Shown in pieces: positions 1-8,367 of a DNA stretch of 60,686 bases (position 1 is the stretch's first letter; every line of letters begins with the position of its first letter). A model generated the notes under the pieces. The model saw nothing but the letters and a program-made list of their open reading frames with translations. It was not told the DNA's origin and did no database searches. Origin of the DNA: Lachnospiraceae bacterium (GTDB lineage: Bacteria > Bacillota > Clostridia > Lachnospirales > Lachnospiraceae); assembly GCA_021769135.1 (NCBI GenBank), contig JAETTM010000018.1:1-60686 (forward strand). The letters run 5' to 3'. Position numbers and translations under genes: made by a program.

Positions 1-471
1 GGGCTTGCTAAAATTCATGATTTTCTTTTTAAGGATATCTATGAATTTGCCGGTAGGATAAGAAATGTCAATATTGCAAAAGGGAATTTTAGATTTGCTC
101 CTGTAATGTATTTAAAAGCTTCGCTGGAACATATTGATAATATGCCCCAGACAACATATGATGAAATCATAGAAAAATATGTAGAAATGAATATAGCACA
201 TCCCTTCAGGAAAGGGAATGGGAGAAGTGCTCGAATTTGGCTCGATTTTATGTTAAAGAAAGAATTGAAATTAGTGGTAGATTGGGGGAAGGTAGATAAG
301 ACGGACTATTTGCTTGCGATAGAGAGAAGTCCGATTAAAGATGTGGAAATAAAGTTATTGCTGAAGAATGCGCTTACCGATAAAATAAATGACAGAGAAA
401 TATATATGAAGGGGATTGACGCAAGCTATTATTATGAGGGATATAATGTGTTCAGAACAGAGGATTTATGA
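1..471 (+). CDS. Fic family protein, 5'-truncated by the window edge
   Basis: The reading frame is open from base 1, so the N-terminus lies outside the window; about 156 residues are visible. The Fic core motif [12 protein letters not shown] is intact (His, Phe, Gly-Asn-Gly-Arg), preceded by the usual [12 protein letters not shown] segment. Fic enzymes transfer AMP or another phosphate-containing group from a nucleotide to a protein hydroxyl, and many are toxins or self-regulators. The C-terminus looks natural (ends [11 protein letters not shown]). The inhibitory helix (S/T-x-x-x-E-G), if present, would be upstream or absent and cannot be judged. No recognisable antitoxin follows. Family assignment is firm; target and toxicity are unknown. 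Confidence 0.9.
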   Translation, partial: GLAKIHDFLFKDIYEFAGRIRNVNIAKGNFRFAPVMYLKASLEHIDNMPQTTYDEIIEKYVEMNIAHPFRKGNGRSARIWLDFMLKKELKLVVDWGKVDKTDYLLAIERSPIKDVEIKLLLKNALTDKINDREIYMKGIDASYYYEGYNVFRTEDL

Positions 472-674
472 TTGTTATATCTAGAACAGGAAAGAATGTG
501 AAACATCCTTTTTGTTATACGGGAAGATACATTTCCATGCATATAAAAATTGATGAAAAACAGAAAAATCTTCATGAAATGGCGGAAAAAGGCAAAAAAG
601 AGAATATTCCTCATGAAGCGCCGAAGCAATTTTTATCATACCAGCGAAGAATGGTCTGGAATAAAAAAGAATAA
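468..674 (+). CDS. Small hypothetical protein overlapping the fic stop
   Basis: A 68-residue frame starts on the ATGA that contains the fic stop codon, the arrangement expected for translational coupling. The product is basic and hydrophilic, with a Lys/Glu-rich middle ([18 protein letters not shown]) and no membrane segment. I do not recognise a family. The coupling is the only support; composition does not exclude a chance frame. Confidence 0.25.
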   Translation: MIVISRTGKNVKHPFCYTGRYISMHIKIDEKQKNLHEMAEKGKKENIPHEAPKQFLSYQRRMVWNKKE

Positions 675-1056
675 TGCATCCATAAAATCCACTATATGAG
701 AAACTGATTACACATATAGTGTAATCGCGCAGGCGAAATAAGAGCGCTAGCAATATTCACTAATAGTAAAATAGAATACACAATTAGTGAATACAATTGC
801 CTTAGCAGTATATGAAATCAGCTAAAATTGTTTGGGCTTATTTCCGCAGGCAATGAGCTAAGTGGACATGCTTGAATGTATATTCGGCTTATTGCTCGCG
901 GGAATAAAAATGCGCAGCTTCGCACGAGACAAAAGCTGCGCCGATGACTCTTTAGACAAAGAAGTTTTGATTGGTTCTGTGATTGTCTGCACCTTATCCG
1001 AATTACACATATAGTAAAATAACATACACTAAATGTAAAATTAACCGCTATTCTGT
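675..1056. repeat. Gene-free interval with direct and inverted repeats
   Basis: No convincing gene. The 14-mer ATTACACATATAGT occurs at 707-720 and again at 1002-1015 in direct orientation. A 19-bp block starting ATAGTAAAATA occurs at 763-781 and 1011-1029 with two mismatches. Dyads are present at 706-726 (GATTACAC, 5-base spacer, GTGTAATC) and 755-792 (ATTCACTAAT pairing with ATTAGTGAAT). A 9-bp GC-rich hairpin (GCGCAGCTT with AAGCTGCGC) lies near 912-944. The layout resembles recombination or binding sites at the edge of an inserted segment, but no integrase is visible. Confidence 0.5.
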
Positions 1057-1404
1057 TTATTGTTGGGTGCTATGTAAATAAGACAAAAATTTCATCGCTT
1101 CCTGTTTATTGCTCTGGTTCAACTTCCGGAGGCTTATAAGGACGTCTTTCACTTTTACGCCTTTTATAAAAGTTGCATTCAAATTATAGGTTTCAGTCTG
1201 CTCCGGTTCTAAGCCTAACAGATAATCGGCGCTGACGCTATATAATTGAGCCAGTTTAACAATATGCCGGGAAGGGAGTTCCCGCTTATCCAGCTCATAA
1301 TAAGAATAGGCCTGCTGGGATATACCCAGATAATCGGCAACCTGGCGTTGCTTCAGGTGGCTGTCTTCCCTTAGGTTTTTGATTCTGATATGGATGTTTG
1401 TCAA
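1057..1404 (-). CDS. XRE-family HTH regulator, copy 1
   Basis: A 115-residue DNA-binding protein with an N-terminal Cro/CI-type helix-turn-helix (residues about 6-62; LKQRQVADYLGISQQAYSYY is the recognition region), followed by a short C-terminal part with the block KGVKVKDVLISLRKL. The start is TTG at 1404, supported by GAGGAGG about 10 bases upstream and by the same TTG context in both paralogues (1641-1994 and 19847-20242). It is about 80% identical by eye to its neighbour at 1641, so the pair is a local duplication. A short palindrome (CAATA, 5 bases, TATTG) lies at 1423-1437, just upstream of the ribosome site, and could be an autoregulatory operator. Target genes are not known; the nearby attenuated operons are candidates. 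Confidence 0.93.
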   Translation of the reverse strand: MTNIHIRIKNLREDSHLKQRQVADYLGISQQAYSYYELDKRELPSRHIVKLAQLYSVSADYLLGLEPEQTETYNLNATFIKGVKVKDVLISLRKLNQSNKQEAMKFLSYLHSTQQ

Positions 1405-1422
1405 TGATATTCCTCCTCACTT

Positions 1423-1494
1423 CAATATGTTGTATTGCGAAAATAATACCACAAAATGTTATATGATGTGCGGAATAACTACAAACTTATGTAA
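1423..1494 (-). promoter_or_regulatory. Upstream region of XRE copy 1, conserved with copy 2
   Basis: On the minus strand a -10-like GGTATTATT precedes a 15-bp dyad at 1423-1437. A 27-base block at 1468-1494 recurs at 2059-2085 upstream of the second copy with about four differences, so the duplication included the control region. The remaining bases up to 1640 are AT-rich with no other signal that I can support. Confidence 0.5.
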
Positions 1495-1640
1495 AATAAA
1501 AATAGGAACTATTAAATGTTGTAAAACGTGTTGAATAATAACAAAAGAACACATAAGAAGGACATACAAAAATGTAATAGTTTATTTTTCGCAGTTCCTC
1601 TCTAATCAATAAGACAAGAACTGCGGTTACCGGATTTGGC

Positions 1641-1994
1641 CTACTGCTTTTGCTGGGTGCTATTCAGGTAAGATAAATACTTCAGGGCCTCCTTTTTATT
1701 GTCCGGGCTCAGCTTCCGGAGGCTTATGAGGACATCTTTCACCTTGATGCCCTTGACAAAAGTAGCGTTCAAATCATAGCCTTCGGACAGTTCCGGTTTC
1801 AAGCCTAAAAGATAGTCGGCGCTGACATTGTAGAGCTTGGATAGTTTTGCCACATGTCGTGAAGGGAGTTCGCGCTTATCCAGCTCATAGTAGGAATAGG
1901 CCTGCTGGGATATGCCCAGGTATTCGGCAACCTCCCGCTGTTTAAGCTGCTGCCCCTCTCTCAAGTCCTTGATTTTAATATGGATATTTGTCAA
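1641..1994 (-). CDS. XRE-family HTH regulator, copy 2
   Basis: A 117-residue paralogue of the gene at 1057-1404, with the same N-terminal helix-turn-helix (LKQREVAEYLGISQQAYSYY) and the same C-terminal block KGIKVKDVLISLRKL. The start is TTG at 1994 with GGAGG upstream, in the same sequence context as copy 1. The dyad seen upstream of copy 1 recurs at 2023-2037 (CAAT, then TTGTATTG on the plus strand). No stop or frameshift is seen, so both copies look functional. Divergence between the copies is spread over the whole protein, including the region after the HTH, which suggests different targets or ligands rather than a very recent duplication. Confidence 0.93.
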   Translation of the reverse strand: MTNIHIKIKDLREGQQLKQREVAEYLGISQQAYSYYELDKRELPSRHVAKLSKLYNVSADYLLGLKPELSEGYDLNATFVKGIKVKDVLISLRKLSPDNKKEALKYLSYLNSTQQKQ

Positions 1995-2127
1995 CTTTTT
2001 TCCTCCTTACTTCAATGCGTTGTATTGATTAACATAATATCATATGTTCGTATGTAGTGTGCGAAATAACTACAAATTTATGTGAAAGAAAATAGGAAAC
2101 ATATAAATGTTGTAATATTATATATAT

Positions 2128-2164
2128 AACGGATGTCAGGCTTCGCCAGCCATCCTTATGTTAA
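2128..2164. repeat. 37-bp repeat, inverted partner of 19801-19837
   Basis: The reverse complement of this stretch matches 19801-19837 at 36 of 37 positions. The core can fold (GGCT with AGCC inside GGATG and CATCC). Both copies lie beside an XRE gene, but on opposite sides of it, and together they bracket 17.7 kb in inverted orientation. Confidence 0.85.
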
Positions 2165-2286
2165 TAAAATGGAGTTTTAGCCTCCAAAACATGCGTTTTG
2201 GGGAAAAAGCCCATGTGCAGGGGAAATAAAAGGAATAATATGCGCCCCCATTTTTTGTTAAAATCAATGAATTTTTTGAAATTGTA

Positions 2287-2315
2287 TTTATTTAATAAAA
2301 TAATAATGATATAAT
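2287..2315 (+). promoter_or_regulatory. Probable promoter of the 2579-16325 gene run
   Basis: TTTATT at 2287-2292 and TATAAT at 2310-2315 are 17 bp apart, followed by GAAATGTAAAAGA, which resembles the start of the leader at 16495. A purine-rich GAAGGGG followed by a tiny frame (ATG, two codons, ATA, TGA at about 2479-2493) lies in the leader. It is the weakest member of the promoter family described for 16466, 20447, 20592, 22000 and 24926. Confidence 0.5.
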
Positions 2316-2519
2316 GAAATGTAAAAGATTATAAATCACAAGTCGGCTGTCGAGTTCTATGTATAATCTTATAATATGGATAATAATAAGCTGTCCGAAT
2401 GCGGGCTTGGCAAATGGAAAATAAAGCAACCGATACAAAAGATAAAATATTTATTGAATGAACGAAGGGGAATTTTTATGAAAAGAATATGATATAGCAA
2501 AACGATTGGAACGATTAAA

Positions 2520-2553
2520 AGTCATTTAAGCAAAAGTTGAATGGCTTTTTTTG
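2520..2553 (+). terminator. Terminator-like hairpin ahead of the radical SAM gene
   Basis: A 10-bp stem including G-U pairs (AGTCATTTAA at 2520-2529 with TTGAATGGCT at 2537-2546) is followed by a T run. It sits 26 bases before the start codon at 2579 and downstream of the promoter at 2287, so it would act as an attenuator rather than end a gene. The rest of 1995-2519 has no coding signal. Confidence 0.65.
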
Positions 2554-2578
2554 CTTTATATGATTTGGGGGAATACGC

Positions 2579-3940
2579 ATGGATACTGTTTGGCTGATAG
2601 ATGCAACTTCTTATAAAAAGGAAATTGACCAGGAGTTGTTAGCGGTAAAAAAAGATTATTTTAAAATAAAAGCACATGCCCGGATGAGGAGGATAGGGCC
2701 CCATGTGCGGCCTGTTCAGAGAACTTTTTCCACAGGCCTGCTCCGTATAGCTACGTTGCTTAGCAGAATGGGGTATGGCGTACAATATTATCATTTAAAT
2801 GATTTCCTGGAACAAAATATAGCGGAAATGGCAAAAGGCTGCCCGGATATTGTTGCCTTTGGATGCGTCTGCCCCACAATTCCAGTCTGCGGACTTCTGG
2901 CGGAAAAAATAAAAAACATATATCCTAAGGCGGTCACTGTAGTTGGAGGAGCCCATGTGAATGTGGCATTGAAAAAAACAATGGAAAAATATCCGTATTT
3001 TGACAGGTATTCTTTTGGATATGATAAGGAAGCGGTGGGCAGGATGCTCCATAAGGAGATAAATGAGGAAATTGTGGACGAACCATATGTGGATTATTCC
3101 ATTTTGCCATATTCGTTAAATGAATATGATATCAATATATTTACAACCTTGGGATGCCCTTTCCGGTGTTCTTACTGCCAGGACGGGCAAATGCCCTATC
3201 TGGAATGTCAACGGAACGGAGGGCTTGGAATGATACAGGAGCAGCTGCTGCCGGGCAAGCTTGTGCATTTTTTCGACAGTACGCTGGGATATTGTGAAAG
3301 CAGGCTTTTGGAGGTGTGCGAAGCGTTAAAGGATTTGAACCATAAGTTCATATTATCCTGCGACATACGGGCGGAATTCATTACAAAAAGAACAGTGGAA
3401 GCGTTGGAAGCCGCTGGTTTTAGAGAAATAAGGATGGGACTGGAAACGGTAGACAAAGAGGTACTGGCGAAAAATAACCGGAAGGTTTTGCCGGATATGG
3501 TTATGGAAAAAATAAAATTGGTGCGGGGAAATTCCGGTTTGTATCTGACGTTATATACCGTTTCCGGATTGCCGGGGTTTACACAGGAAACATATCAAAA
3601 AAACCAGGAAATATACCGGTTTCTTCTGGAAACGAGAAGTGTAGATGAAATAAAAAATGCCCAATATGTTCCTTATCCCAGGGACGATATTGATTTGGCG
3701 GATAAGGGGGTTATATGGAAAGAGGAAAATTGGGAGAACTATGACCGCCAAAGCTATCCGGTATATGAGACGAAGGAACTGACCAGACAGCAGATTTGGG
3801 ATGGCTTTTTGGATACAGCGCGGACCATTAATGAGGCATGGCTGAAAGGATGGGGATTCCATTCTATGGATGAACTGGGGGATGGGGAGCTGTATCCGGA
3901 ATATATTGTTGGCAGTTATTTAAAGGAAAAAGTAAAGTAA
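2579..3940 (+). CDS. B12-binding-type radical SAM protein
   Basis: A 453-residue cytosolic enzyme. The N-terminal third looks like a cobalamin-binding Rossmann domain (FGCVCPTIPVCG, VVGGAHVNV around residues 95-130). The radical SAM cluster motif is CPFRCSYC with cysteines 193, 197 and 200, which ligate the 4Fe-4S cluster. Members of this class (B12-dependent methyltransferases and ring-modifying enzymes) act on unactivated carbons of metabolites such as antibiotics, tetrapyrroles and lipids. The start ATG has GGGGG 8 bases upstream. It is the first gene of a plus-strand run; the next start is 13 bases downstream. Substrate cannot be read from sequence. It contains no lipobox or membrane span. 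Confidence 0.88.
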   Translation: MDTVWLIDATSYKKEIDQELLAVKKDYFKIKAHARMRRIGPHVRPVQRTFSTGLLRIATLLSRMGYGVQYYHLNDFLEQNIAEMAKGCPDIVAFGCVCPTIPVCGLLAEKIKNIYPKAVTVVGGAHVNVALKKTMEKYPYFDRYSFGYDKEAVGRMLHKEINEEIVDEPYVDYSILPYSLNEYDINIFTTLGCPFRCSYCQDGQMPYLECQRNGGLGMIQEQLLPGKLVHFFDSTLGYCESRLLEVCEALKDLNHKFILSCDIRAEFITKRTVEALEAAGFREIRMGLETVDKEVLAKNNRKVLPDMVMEKIKLVRGNSGLYLTLYTVSGLPGFTQETYQKNQEIYRFLLETRSVDEIKNAQYVPYPRDDIDLADKGVIWKEENWENYDRQSYPVYETKELTRQQIWDGFLDTARTINEAWLKGWGFHSMDELGDGELYPEYIVGSYLKEKVK

Positions 3941-3953
3941 AGCTGGGCGTGAA

Positions 3954-6900
3954 ATGGGGTGTAATATGAATTGGATTAAATTTGCGACTTTCAATATCGG
4001 AGGAGGGGTTCCTTACCGGAAAGCGCCGGAACACCAAGACAAATGGTTTGATGCGGCGGATTATATGGCGGGGCTGATTGAGGATAACGGCCTGGATATT
4101 GTTTGTCTCCAGGAAGTGCTCACAGAAGATGAAAATTTTCCTTCCATGGGCAGGGAAATTGGGAAAAAAGGCGGGATGAAATATTATAAGGAATGGATGT
4201 TGTCGGATTCCCATGTGGTGCTGGGAAGGAAAATGGGGATTGCGATTGCCAGCCGTTTTCCTATTATGAAGAGCCGGATATTCCGGTTGGAAAATCCGGA
4301 TATTGTACATCGCTTGCCTTCCGGGAAAATATATAGAAGCCATGAGAAAGGATTTTTGATAGCGCAGCTGCAGACGGATATGGGGGAAGTCTGCTGCGTT
4401 ACAGGCCAATGTATTCCCTTTCACTCATTCGGCAGAGATGCGGGAGAGTTTCGGCATATTTATTTGGAATTGGAGGAAAAGCTGCTGGAACTGGCCGAGG
4501 AGAACTGCCATGTAATCATAGGAGGGGATTTGAATGTAAGCAGGGAGGAATTGTCCTTGCTGATGCCCAGGCTGCTGCGGCATTACAGCTGCCTGCCGGA
4601 CTGCCGGATAGCTACCCGGCCTAACGGGAGGGGAGATGATTATATCCTTTATAAAAAGAGAAAGGATAATGCGGAGTTTCGGTTATTAAAAACTTGTTTT
4701 GACCATTATGGGTGTATGGGAACTTTTGAAGAAAAATATTTTGCAAAGGATAAGGAGATGGAGAAGATGGAATGGGAAGAAGCAAATGAGGAAATGATGG
4801 CAGGAGAAAAAATGATGGCGGGGGAAAACAAGCATGGGCATGTATATGTTCTGCACTTATCGGATTTGCATTTTTCTGACGCTCCGACAAATAATATAGA
4901 TTCCAAAATACCTGTAAAGGTGGACAGCAAGTCGGGGGAGATAGGAAGGTTTGAAAATTATATTGCTGAACTTTCGGTAAAACCGGACTATGTTGTGGTG
5001 AGCGGCGATATTACGCTCCGGGGAGGACGTGCGGGGTTTCGGGAATTTAACCGTATGGTACGAAAATTGATTAACCGGGGGAAGCTGCCGGCAGTGGATA
5101 AATTTATTGTTGTGCCTGGGAACCATGATGTGACAGCCAGCAATTCTGCAACAGATGGGAACAGATGGGAGAACTTTCAAAGCATGATAGGGAGCACCTA
5201 TACTACTCCATGGATTGCTGATGGGAACTACGATTATTATACAATGATGTCATGGGTGGATGCGGCCGTCTCTGCCTCCCAAATAATACAAGGGGGGAAT
5301 ATGAGAAATCCGAAGACTGGGGAACATATCAATGTTCCATTTCTGCTGGATAAAGAGAAAAAAATTCTGTTTTATGCTTTTAATTCCGCATTTCCCAGCC
5401 AGACAAAGATGGATAATCAAGAGGTGAAAGATATTATTGGCCACTATGAGAGATATGGGGGGAATGATGAAGAATTTTCTGTTTTAGTCCGGGAGATGGA
5501 AAAAAGGATGAAAGTTGACCCGGCCAGGATAGTGGAAGAAGAGATAAAGCTTTTCATTTATTGTATGAGAAAACTGAAGGAAAGGCTGGGTGGAGAGTAT
5601 GAGGACTACATAAAAATAGCGGTTCTGCATCATCATATTACGTCTATTGCGTGCAGCGAAGAAGTTAAGGAATTTGAACTATTGACCAATGCCGGCAGGT
5701 TTAAAAAAATATTGGCGGATTATGGTTTTCATATGGTGCTGCATGGGCATAAGCATTGGAATGAGGTATATAAGGATACGGCAATTTCGCGCGGGGATTC
5801 ATTGCAGGAAAAATTGGGCGAGAGGTCATTGCTGGGGATATCGGGAGGAACCATTTGCGGAGAGCCGTGCGATGGCAGGAATAAGGGATTCTATCTACTG
5901 GATTTTTCAATGGATACAATGGATAAAAGGTCGGTAAAAATCTATTACCATGAAGCGCTGTCTTATAACAGGGATAATGTGAAGATGAGCGGGGAGTATT
6001 ATTTTAATAAAGCCGGTAGAGAAAATAATTATGGTAAAGCAGACAAAGAAAGTAATTATGATAAAGCTGGCGGAGAAAGTAATTGTAAGAAAGCTGATAG
6101 AGAAAATAATTATAATAAGGCCGACAGGAAAAACGATTATAATGAAGTGGGAAAAAAATATAAATTAAAGGAATTGTATGCCCGCATGGAGCGGATACTG
6201 ATGGAGAATCTGAGAATCAAAGAGGAAGGGGGAAAGAAGTTATTCGGCTGGGGCAGGCTGTTGATTATGATAAAGCCGGACCGGGTAAGCATGATGGCGA
6301 CGGCATATGGGCTGATTATTGCGGACATGTTAAAAATCCACTCCACTACTTATATGACAAGGAAAAAAGACATTATCAATACGTTATGGAACTTCAGGCT
6401 GGAAGGGGAAGGCGGCTTTAAGGCTTCCTCGCAGGCGGGAAAGGCTTGCATAGAAGCGACGGTATGTGCACTGAGGGCTTTTTATCGGGTAGGGGATATG
6501 GAGAAATTTGAAATTACGCTGGAAGATTTGAACGGGCTGATGAAAAAGGAAAAATTAAACGGCGAATCTTCCATTACCACCTTGACGTTGGCTTTGGACG
6601 TACTGTGCGAGTGTCAGCCTACCCATGAAAAGGTAGGGGAACTGAGGAATCTTATTATGTGGAAGGCACATTTGGGGGAGGATGGCTGCCCGTTGTACTG
6701 GACGGAACCGGGCGTGGGAAATGAAGAAGGCTCTGCAATTTGTACGGCATTGGCGGTAATTTCCCTGTTGAATTATGCCAAAAGCAGCAACGGGTGGGAG
6801 CAGATGGCCGCACGTCTGCATAGCTGTGGGGAGTGGCTGCTAAAGGCGGAATGGAAAAACTGGGAAGAAACCATACAGCATAGAAATGGCGGGCCGTTAA

Positions 6901-7118
6901 CCTATTATCATTATACTGCGTTCTGGGGAATTATCGCATTGCTCAGGCTGGGCTATAGCAGCAAGGAAAAGAGAATAAGGGATGAAGTGGAGGGAATATT
7001 GGCAAAGGAAGAAAATGGGATATGGGCCTGGAATAATGGGTTGGATTATCCGATATGGACGATTTATAATGCGATTTTGACGATGAACGAGTATGCTTTG
7101 AGCGAGATTGATATATAA
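3954..7118 (+). CDS. Three-domain fusion: EEP phosphodiesterase, calcineurin-like phosphoesterase, alpha/alpha-toroid
   Basis: The 1054-residue protein joins two unrelated phosphoesterase folds. Residues about 5-255 are an endonuclease/exonuclease/phosphatase (EEP) domain: TFNIGG, LQEV (Q53, E54), GGDLN (D192, N194) and a terminal D250-H251. Residues about 295-680 are a calcineurin-like metallophosphoesterase with all metal motifs: D304-L-H306, G351-D352, N390-H391-D392, the HHH run at 559-561 and H597-G-H599-K-H601. A low-complexity linker (about 685-735) repeats the pattern N-Y-x-K-A-D/G. The last ~300 residues look like a squalene-cyclase/prenyltransferase-type helical barrel (EGEGGFKAS, GNEEGSAICTALA, GIWAWNN). 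An alternative start at 3966 is equally possible. No signal peptide, so it probably acts on cytosolic nucleic acid, nucleotide or phospholipid substrates. I know of no named family with this exact order. Confidence 0.82.
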   Translation: MGCNMNWIKFATFNIGGGVPYRKAPEHQDKWFDAADYMAGLIEDNGLDIVCLQEVLTEDENFPSMGREIGKKGGMKYYKEWMLSDSHVVLGRKMGIAIASRFPIMKSRIFRLENPDIVHRLPSGKIYRSHEKGFLIAQLQTDMGEVCCVTGQCIPFHSFGRDAGEFRHIYLELEEKLLELAEENCHVIIGGDLNVSREELSLLMPRLLRHYSCLPDCRIATRPNGRGDDYILYKKRKDNAEFRLLKTCFDHYGCMGTFEEKYFAKDKEMEKMEWEEANEEMMAGEKMMAGENKHGHVYVLHLSDLHFSDAPTNNIDSKIPVKVDSKSGEIGRFENYIAELSVKPDYVVVSGDITLRGGRAGFREFNRMVRKLINRGKLPAVDKFIVVPGNHDVTASNSATDGNRWENFQSMIGSTYTTPWIADGNYDYYTMMSWVDAAVSASQIIQGGNMRNPKTGEHINVPFLLDKEKKILFYAFNSAFPSQTKMDNQEVKDIIGHYERYGGNDEEFSVLVREMEKRMKVDPARIVEEEIKLFIYCMRKLKERLGGEYEDYIKIAVLHHHITSIACSEEVKEFELLTNAGRFKKILADYGFHMVLHGHKHWNEVYKDTAISRGDSLQEKLGERSLLGISGGTICGEPCDGRNKGFYLLDFSMDTMDKRSVKIYYHEALSYNRDNVKMSGEYYFNKAGRENNYGKADKESNYDKAGGESNCKKADRENNYNKADRKNDYNEVGKKYKLKELYARMERILMENLRIKEEGGKKLFGWGRLLIMIKPDRVSMMATAYGLIIADMLKIHSTTYMTRKKDIINTLWNFRLEGEGGFKASSQAGKACIEATVCALRAFYRVGDMEKFEITLEDLNGLMKKEKLNGESSITTLTLALDVLCECQPTHEKVGELRNLIMWKAHLGEDGCPLYWTEPGVGNEEGSAICTALAVISLLNYAKSSNGWEQMAARLHSCGEWLLKAEWKNWEETIQHRNGGPLTYYHYTAFWGIIALLRLGYSSKEKRIRDEVEGILAKEENGIWAWNNGLDYPIWTIYNAILTMNEYALSEIDI

Positions 7119-7232
7119 CATGTGTTCGAAAGGGGCGTCATAGACATTTGATGGAGGATATGTTATGATAACAGCATAAAAAATACAAGATGGCATTTAT
7201 ACAAAAAGCCATGCGGAAATGAGGAAAAAGCA

Positions 7233-8303
7233 ATGGAATTTAATAAGGATTTTTACAGGAATAAGAAAATACTGATTACCGGTCATACGGGATTTAAAGG
7301 GAGCTGGATGTGCAAGCTATTAACGGATATCGGGGCGGATGTGACAGGATATGCGTTGGAGCCGCCTACGGACCCCAGCCTCTTTGAAATGTGCGGTTTA
7401 TCTTCCAGGATGAATTCTGTGATAGGCGATGTGAGGGATTTACAGCATTTAAAACAGGTGTTTGACGAGGTGCGTCCTGAAATCGTCATCCATATGGCGG
7501 CCCAGCCTATTGTCAGGGATTCTTATAAGGAGCCGGTTTATACTTATGAAGTAAACGTGATGGGAACGGTAAACGTATTGGAATGTGTCAGACAGTCCGA
7601 TTCGGTGAAGTCCTTTTTAAATGTGACAACGGATAAGGTATACTTAAACAAAGAATGGCTTTGGGGATACAGGGAGAATGAAGAACTGAACGGATATGAC
7701 CCTTATTCCAATTCAAAGTCCTGCTCGGAACTTGTGACCAGCAGCTATAAGAAATCCTTTTTTGAAGGGCGAAACGTGGCCATTTCAACAGCCCGGGCGG
7801 GCAATGTAATCGGCGGCGGCGATTTTGCCAATGACAGGATTATACCGGATTGTATCCGGGCAGTGGCCGAAAACAGGGAAATTATTGTACGTAACCCGTT
7901 TTCCACAAGGCCCTATGAACATGTATTGGAGCCGATAGCGGTTTATCTGATGATTGTGAAAGCCCAGTACGAAAACAGGGAAAAGTATGAAGGATGCTAT
8001 AACGTAGGGCCGGATGAGACGGACTGCTGGACAACGGGCGACCTGGTTACTTTGTTCTGCGAAAAATGGAACGCAGCCGCAGGCAGCCATGTGACATGGA
8101 AAAACGAATATGATGGAGGCCCTCATGAAGCGAACTTCTTAAAGCTGGATTGCTCAAAGCTAAAAAATGTATTTGGCTGGAAGCCCCGCTGGAATGTGGA
8201 AACTACGATGGAGAAGATTGTGGAATGGTCGCTGGTGTATTTGAAAGGCGGGGATGTGGCAGAGTGCATGGGGAGGCAGATTGAAGAGTTCCTGGAAAAA
8301 TGA
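7233..8303 (+). CDS. rfbG: CDP-glucose 4,6-dehydratase
   Basis: A 356-residue short-chain dehydrogenase/reductase of normal family length. It converts CDP-D-glucose to CDP-4-keto-6-deoxy-D-glucose, the entry to CDP-linked dideoxy sugars. Visible features: NAD-binding GHTGFKG (residues about 16-22), HMAAQPIVR, the catalytic Y-x-x-x-K as YSNSK, and the family signature GNVIGGGDFA and RPYEHVLEP. The usual partner, glucose-1-phosphate cytidylyltransferase (RfbF), and the later CDP-sugar enzymes are not in the window, so either they lie elsewhere or the product feeds something specific to this gene run. It sits between the phosphodiesterase fusion (114-base gap) and the giant protein (64-base gap), with GAGGAAAAAGC before the start. 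Confidence 0.92.
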   Translation: MEFNKDFYRNKKILITGHTGFKGSWMCKLLTDIGADVTGYALEPPTDPSLFEMCGLSSRMNSVIGDVRDLQHLKQVFDEVRPEIVIHMAAQPIVRDSYKEPVYTYEVNVMGTVNVLECVRQSDSVKSFLNVTTDKVYLNKEWLWGYRENEELNGYDPYSNSKSCSELVTSSYKKSFFEGRNVAISTARAGNVIGGGDFANDRIIPDCIRAVAENREIIVRNPFSTRPYEHVLEPIAVYLMIVKAQYENREKYEGCYNVGPDETDCWTTGDLVTLFCEKWNAAAGSHVTWKNEYDGGPHEANFLKLDCSKLKNVFGWKPRWNVETTMEKIVEWSLVYLKGGDVAECMGRQIEEFLEK

Positions 8304-8367
8304 ACGGCGATGGAACAAAAGCCGAATAACTGCAATGGACGGAAACAGAAGATAAAATGATTATACA

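Noticed and set aside
1-674. Fic plus small downstream gene as a toxin-antitoxin pair
   Set aside because: The small product shows no Fic-antitoxin motif (S/T-x-x-x-E-G), and the antitoxin usually precedes fic; the upstream region is outside the window.
706-1029. CRISPR array
   Set aside because: Only two copies of each repeat, with a single spacer-like interval of about 280 bases; no cas genes.
3864-4424. Minus-strand frame of 186 codons across the EEP domain
   Set aside because: Overlaps two well-supported genes and has no family features.
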